Assembly (NCBI GenBank): GCA_023213315.1
Contig: JAKCPI010003270.1
Coordinates: 46,389 to 110,388 of the forward strand
Direction: 5' to 3'
Length of the DNA stretch: 64,000 nt
Origin: Euborellia annulipes
Taxonomy: Eukaryota > Arthropoda > Insecta > Dermaptera > Anisolabididae
Below the pieces are notes generated by a model. The model saw only the letters and a program-made list of their open reading frames with translations. It was not told the DNA's origin and did no database searches. Shown piece after piece: positions 63,301 through 64,000 of this stretch. Numbering within the stretch: the first letter of the stretch is position 1; each line of letters starts with the position of its first letter. The translations under genes were made by a program, and so were the position numbers.

Positions 63301-63636
63301 AAATAATAAAATCTTATAAGATTTAAAAAATTGGGGATTTTTAATTTTTCTTTTTGGCGGGTGGGAGGGTTAGGGATGGGGCCATCAAAAATTTTCACAT
63401 AAATGGGGCGAATTTCAAAAAACCCTGAAACAACGATTTTTATCTAAGGAAAGTTTTAGCGATAATAAACTTATAAATTGCATGGTATTCGTTATTTATT
63501 TATTTTGTTTTTTAATATTTTATTTAATGTTTTTGATGAGTGGATTTTAGGGGCTAATTCCAGGTCAGTTTATTAAGTTTATAGCACAAGTAGAACACTC
63601 CTTGAGGCACTACACTCCCAATACAAACACTAGACA
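63301..63636. other. Unassigned interval
   Basis: AT-rich with a G-rich patch near 63,356-63,382. No gene. Confidence 0.45.
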
Positions 63637-63701
63637 CGCTTTGAGCGTATAGAGCGTGGGATTATAAATCCATTGATCGGTGGTTCGATACCCGGTCGAG
63701 A
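63637..63701 (+). repeat. tRNA-like sequence
   Basis: TATAGAGCGTGGGATTATAA, then GGTGGTTCGATACCCGG (B box). Resembles the 2.73-kb sequence around TATAAATC. The cloverleaf is incomplete, so a SINE head is more likely than a tRNA gene. Confidence 0.35.
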
Positions 63702-64000
63702 AAATAATAAGATTAAAAAAAAAAGTAGACAAGTCCGCCAAGGGTGGATTCTTATTATTTGTTCCAAGAAGAGACTAATACCACCGATTTATAATTATTT
63801 TCTACGAAATAATATAGAGAGCGGAGGGCAGGGGTAGGGGTGAGATTAAAATTTACATAATGGAAAAAAATAAATATTTTACATTTGAATTTTGATAGTG
63901 TAACAACTGAGCTAATATAGCATACATATACTTGGGTATACGTGTATCATGAAATTTTTTTTTCTTATTATCATTATGTTGTTTTTTTTGTTGTTTCTTT
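63702..64000. other. Unassigned window end
   Basis: A-run, GTCCGCCAAGGGTGG and AT-rich DNA. No feature recognised. Confidence 0.4.

Overview
The window looks like intergenic DNA from a large, AT-rich invertebrate genome, most likely an arthropod. This is inference from the repeat types: tRNA-derived SINEs, hAT-like MITEs, hammerhead-bearing foldback elements, simple-sequence tracts and TATA/CAGT-type core promoters. No marker gene fixes the species. I find no intact protein-coding gene, no rRNA and no convincing functional tRNA in 64 kb. Open reading frames above 100 codons exist, but they lie in low-complexity DNA or inside repeats. The only coding-like traces are two broken reading frames inside a 3-kb transposon at 40.7-43.7 kb.

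Interspersed repeats dominate. Family A is a roughly 550-bp composite SINE with a tRNA-like head and an (AAT)-type 3' tail; about 27 copies or pieces lie on both strands. Family B is a roughly 250-bp tRNA-derived SINE with a GGTTCGAACCC-type B box, an internal hairpin and a poly-A tail; nine copies, six with clear 12-17 bp target duplications. Family C is a roughly 700-bp element with a hairpin at each end; a full copy at 6.8-7.5 kb is inverted relative to one at 53.8-54.5 kb. Other families here are named E (CCCAGCACCTCCAC motif, 10-18.6 kb), F (GGCGGAC-containing, about 300 bp), G (AT-rich, about 110 bp), H (ends in GACAGACGGACA, one copy with a GC-rich island) and J (SINE-like). DNA-transposon remnants include hAT-like MITEs with 8-bp duplications, a TTAA-flanked MITE at 33 kb, a long-TIR MITE at 45 kb and a CCCAGATAGC-ended 3-kb element. 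Tandem arrays of about 160-180 bp lie at 50.1-50.9, 55.9-56.6 and 57.6-58.6 kb.

The most interesting theme is a set of palindromic (foldback) elements at 9, 11.5-12.4, 32, 42.8-43.2, 47.2-47.6, 48.4-48.6, 51.5-51.7 and 60.9-61.2 kb. They share almost no sequence, yet most carry hammerhead-ribozyme cores (CUGANGA, a stem-II hairpin, then GAAA). Where both arms have one, the cores are head to head and read outward. Single copies lie at 22.95, 26.16 and 30.1 kb. Penelope-like retroelements are known to carry type I hammerheads, so these may be non-autonomous, inverted-dimer relatives. One of them (32 kb) also carries a TATAAAAAGG box plus a CAGTT initiator in each arm.

Layout: 0-9 kb holds SINEs, family F tandem repeats and a minisatellite split by family C. 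At 8.7-9.8 kb there is a three-level nest (A, foldback, B). 10-18.6 kb has the large palindrome, families E and F, and the GC-rich island. 18.6-22 kb is AT-rich tandem DNA. 22-40 kb holds dense SINEs, nested hAT MITEs and the 32-kb palindrome. 40.7-43.7 kb is the 3-kb transposon with its own insertions. 44-64 kb holds more palindromes, satellites and SINEs, ending with a SINE-hAT-foldback nest at 60.5-61.5 kb.
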